Shown one piece after another: positions 61,377 through 64,000 of a DNA stretch of 64,000 nucleotides. The DNA lies in assembly GCF_901709675.1 (NCBI RefSeq), contig NC_051106.1, positions 3,172,001-3,236,000 of the forward strand. Direction: 5' to 3'. A program made the position numbers and the translations under genes. Source of the stretch: Syngnathus acus (lineage: Eukaryota > Chordata > Actinopteri > Syngnathiformes > Syngnathidae). A model generated the notes under the pieces. The model made no database searches. It was given only the letters and a program-made list of their open reading frames with translations, and was not told the origin of the DNA. How positions within the stretch are numbered: the stretch's first letter is position 1; every line of letters begins with the position of its first letter.

Positions 61377-61619
61377 CTTAGCAACAGAGGGAAAAAAAAC
61401 ACACTGTAAGTGAAAGAGAATTTGGCTAACAGGTAACAAATGGATGATAAGTTGCACAAATACAGTTATGTTTCAGGGAGATAACACAAAATTTGATAAA
61501 ATTGCAATCAACACATTAGATTTGCATTAGTAATTGCATTGCTCCTAATTTAACAAAGAATATCACTTTTAATGAAAAAAAAATAGTTTCAAAAAAATTC
61601 CATGCTTGTATGACAAGTA

Positions 61620-62031
61620 CCGTATTTTCCGGACTATAAGGCGCACCTACAAACCTAAAATTTTCTCAAAAGCCGACAGTGCGCCTTATAGTCCGGTGCG
61701 CCTTATATACGGACCAAATTCCTAAATTGAAACTGGCCCGAAGCATTGTGTCAAGAAATCAATCATAAGTGGCCCGCTGAAGACTATGAATCATGAATCA
61801 AAAAGACTATGGATTATTATTTTGTGATTATAAAGTAATTTGTTACGTCTGAAATTGAAATAAAAAAGATAAAATGGAGAATGATTTGATTTGGATTAAA
61901 AATCTGACATGATGCATTAATGGTGCGCCTTATAGTCCAGTGCGCCTTATATAAGGACACCGTTTTAAAATGGGCTATTCATTGAAGGTGCGCCTTATAG
62001 TCCGGTGCGCCTTATAGTCCGGAAAATACGG
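61620..62031 (+). mobile_element. TIR element (CCGTATTTTCCG family), 412 bp, plus orientation
   Basis: It begins CCGTATTTTCCGGACTATAA and ends TAGTCCGGAAAATACGG, with TA flanks. The interior carries CTGGCCCGAAGCATTGTGTC. It lies upstream of the zdhhc14 exon at 61376, presumably in an intron, and is matched by an inverted copy of identical length at 62317. Confidence 0.93.
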
Positions 62032-62316
62032 TACATTAATTTTTGTCAGAATGACCAGCTTTTTTTGATTAAATAAATATTCATGTTTATTATGAGAAAA
62101 GCCATTGATGCACATGCTTCACACCAGTCACCACCCGATTACAGTGTGATTAATTTACAGAAAGTTGTCTCTACTGCGGGAAGGTTATAGTACAGTTTGA
62201 TGAGTAAATCCAGTTTCTCACAAACGACAAAAACCTGAGGTGTGTACACACGGACGAAGCAAATTAATGCTCCACCCTTTTGACACTATGCAGTTGGCGT
62301 GTTCACATGTTATATA

Positions 62317-62728
62317 CCGTATTTTCCGGACTATAAGGCGCACCGGACTATAAGGCGCACCATCAATGAATGGCCCATTTTAAAACTTTGTCCTTATATA
62401 AGGCGCACCGGACTATAAGGCGCACCATTAATGCATCATGTCAGATTTTTAATCCAAATCAAATCATTCTCCATTTTATCTTTTTTATTTCAACTTCAGA
62501 TGCAACAAATTAGGTTATAATCACAAAATAATGATCCATAGTCTTTTTGATTCATGATTCATAGTCTTCAGCGGGCCACTTATGATTGATTTCATGACAC
62601 AATGCTTCGGGCCAGTTTAAATTTAGGAATTTGGTCCATATATAAGGCGCACCGGACTATAAGGCGCACTGTTGGCTTTTGAGAAAATTTTAGGTTTTTA
62701 GGTGCGCCTTATAGTCCGGAAAATACGG
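62317..62728 (-). mobile_element. TIR element (CCGTATTTTCCG family), 412 bp, inverted
   Basis: Its reverse complement follows the 61620 copy from end to end, including GACACAATGCTTCGGGCCAG (the complement of the plus-copy interior). TA flanks are present. With its partner it forms a potential hairpin with a 285-nt loop. Confidence 0.93.
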
Positions 62729-64000
62729 TAATTAAGAAAAAAATGTACAGAGAAGAACAGGCTTTTCATCTTTGTACCATCTCACCTTCAGTTCATCGAT
62801 CTGTCTATCAAGAGTAACAACTCTTACAGGTATGCCAACTAATCAAGAGTATCTAGTTATCAATGCCGGTAGTTGTTTTTTCCATACCTAAGCATTTTCG
62901 CATCCCTGACCAGTAAGTGGTCTGTATGAGAGGATAAAGGCCAAGTAGACTGGGAAGTGATGAAACAACACAGATGAGGCCTCAATGTCAGCCAAACTAC
63001 ACATATTGTTGCCTTCTGGCATTCAATGTGAGACGAATTGCTACCCAACTGCGCATGTAAAGGTGAGAAGAAAGTATTTCCACAAAGCTTGGATAAACGT
63101 ATTGCAAACAAATCATAATTTATTATGCTTACTAAGACATTTTTAGGCTACGCTCACGCCAGGTCATCCATATTGTGTGCAAGTACGCACGATACCTGGA
63201 GAGGACTTTACTTATTCATGATAATTACTTGCACAATAATATAATCTTAGTGCCGCATGGACTTAAGAATAGGACAATAGCGAGAGACAGTAGCTGATGT
63301 TCTCAAAAGGACTTTTATTCTTGTAGACTATCATAATAGAAATGAAACAATTCCATTTTATGACACAGTTAAAAACTTTAATGTACCTTACTGCTAAATG
63401 CGCCACAAGGATAAAAAAATAATCACGTCTTGCTGAAATTAGCTTATTTTGGCCTTGTTTCAAAAAATGTAAACCACTGGACACCCTCTTCCATTCAATG
63501 CGAGGCATTACTTCAGCCTAAAGTATGTGGGGAGGGGGGGGAGTAACATTCGTTAAAAGCATAACATGTTGCTAAATTATACTCAATAATATTAATTAAA
63601 ATGAATTCTACAAATTGTGTGGCAAAATATGTGTATGAGGACAGTGCAAGTGCACTGATGCAAGGCAGTCAGGAAGTGACAAGGCATGGAATGGCAGTGC
63701 TATTTACATAGCGGATTTCATACACAAGGCTGCTTGTTTCTCTTTTTCACGGTATGCCACTATCAACACTGGGAGGAAATGAAAATCACGATGAAGACTG
63801 CCATTGTCACTTTTAACGGAGCAGGTTGTTTCTTTTTGAAGGACACGAGAAGTAAGTGAATCACAGACACGATAAAAAGACCAGCCAAAGCTTCGTCTAT
63901 GGGCATGTTCAGACATGCACGGAGTTAGTGTAGGATTATTTTTTTTTTTCTATTGTTGTGTTGGTAGTTATTAAATGTGATCAGTTGAAATAAAGGCGAT
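62729..64000. other. Probable zdhhc14 intron DNA
   Basis: I searched for the exon with the first two membrane segments of zdhhc14 on the minus strand and did not find it. No other gene signal is visible; the short open frames have no recognised motif. Confidence 0.45.

Noticed and set aside
62775-62815. Minus-strand phrase RQIDELK before a GTGAGA donor, resembling the ERQID of ZDHHC14
   Set aside because: The residues before it do not match the expected family sequence and no acceptor-bounded exon with the TM2 region precedes it; probably chance.

Overview
This window is nuclear DNA of a vertebrate, almost certainly a teleost fish. The genes are split by GT-AG introns, the proteins align by eye with vertebrate families, and one gene is an egg-coat ZP protein of fish type. 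The non-coding DNA is full of fish-style short transposons and a teleost tRNA-derived SINE. No bacterial gene organisation, CRISPR array or viral genome is present. The species cannot be fixed from the sequence. All gene models were assembled by hand from reading frames, splice signals and remembered family sequences.

Layout. (1) 4.0-9.8 kb, plus: six 3' exons of the NHS-family gene nhsl3 (KIAA1522), with its first exon(s) further upstream. (2) 10.6-12.9 kb, minus: a complete eight-exon ZP3-like egg-coat gene, convergent with nhsl3. (3) 13.2 kb, plus: tRNA-Ile(AAT). (4) 16.6-19.4 kb, plus: mycl (L-Myc), two coding exons. (5) 20.7-32 kb: a gene-poor stretch holding a TIR element that carries a seven-copy, 251-bp satellite. 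(6) 32.1-37.2 kb, plus: nt5c1a (cytosolic 5'-nucleotidase 1A), six exons, with a repeat-filled intron 3. (7) 37.7-47.6 kb, minus: four tandem ISG12/IFI27-type genes with the same four-exon layout. One is canonical, one is Ala/Gly/Val-rich, and two have become proline-rich. (8) 48.1-50.6 kb, plus: an eight-exon galectin-8-like gene, head to head with the last ISG12 gene. (9) 53.7-61.4 kb, minus: seven 3' exons of the palmitoyltransferase zdhhc14, including the DHHC core and a U12-type AT-AC intron; the 5' exons lie beyond the window.

The nhsl3, mycl and nt5c1a genes all sit on human 1p34-p35, so that part looks like conserved synteny; the remaining genes are not obviously from that block. The ISG12 cluster and galectin-8 may form a small innate-immunity neighbourhood, and good interferon-response elements lie upstream of the first two ISG12 genes. 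The most novel signals are the proline-rich ISG12 derivatives, the satellite grown inside a TIR element, the promoter-like triple repeat in nt5c1a intron 3, an orphan ISRE-plus-TATA promoter, and a duplicated core motif in nhsl3.
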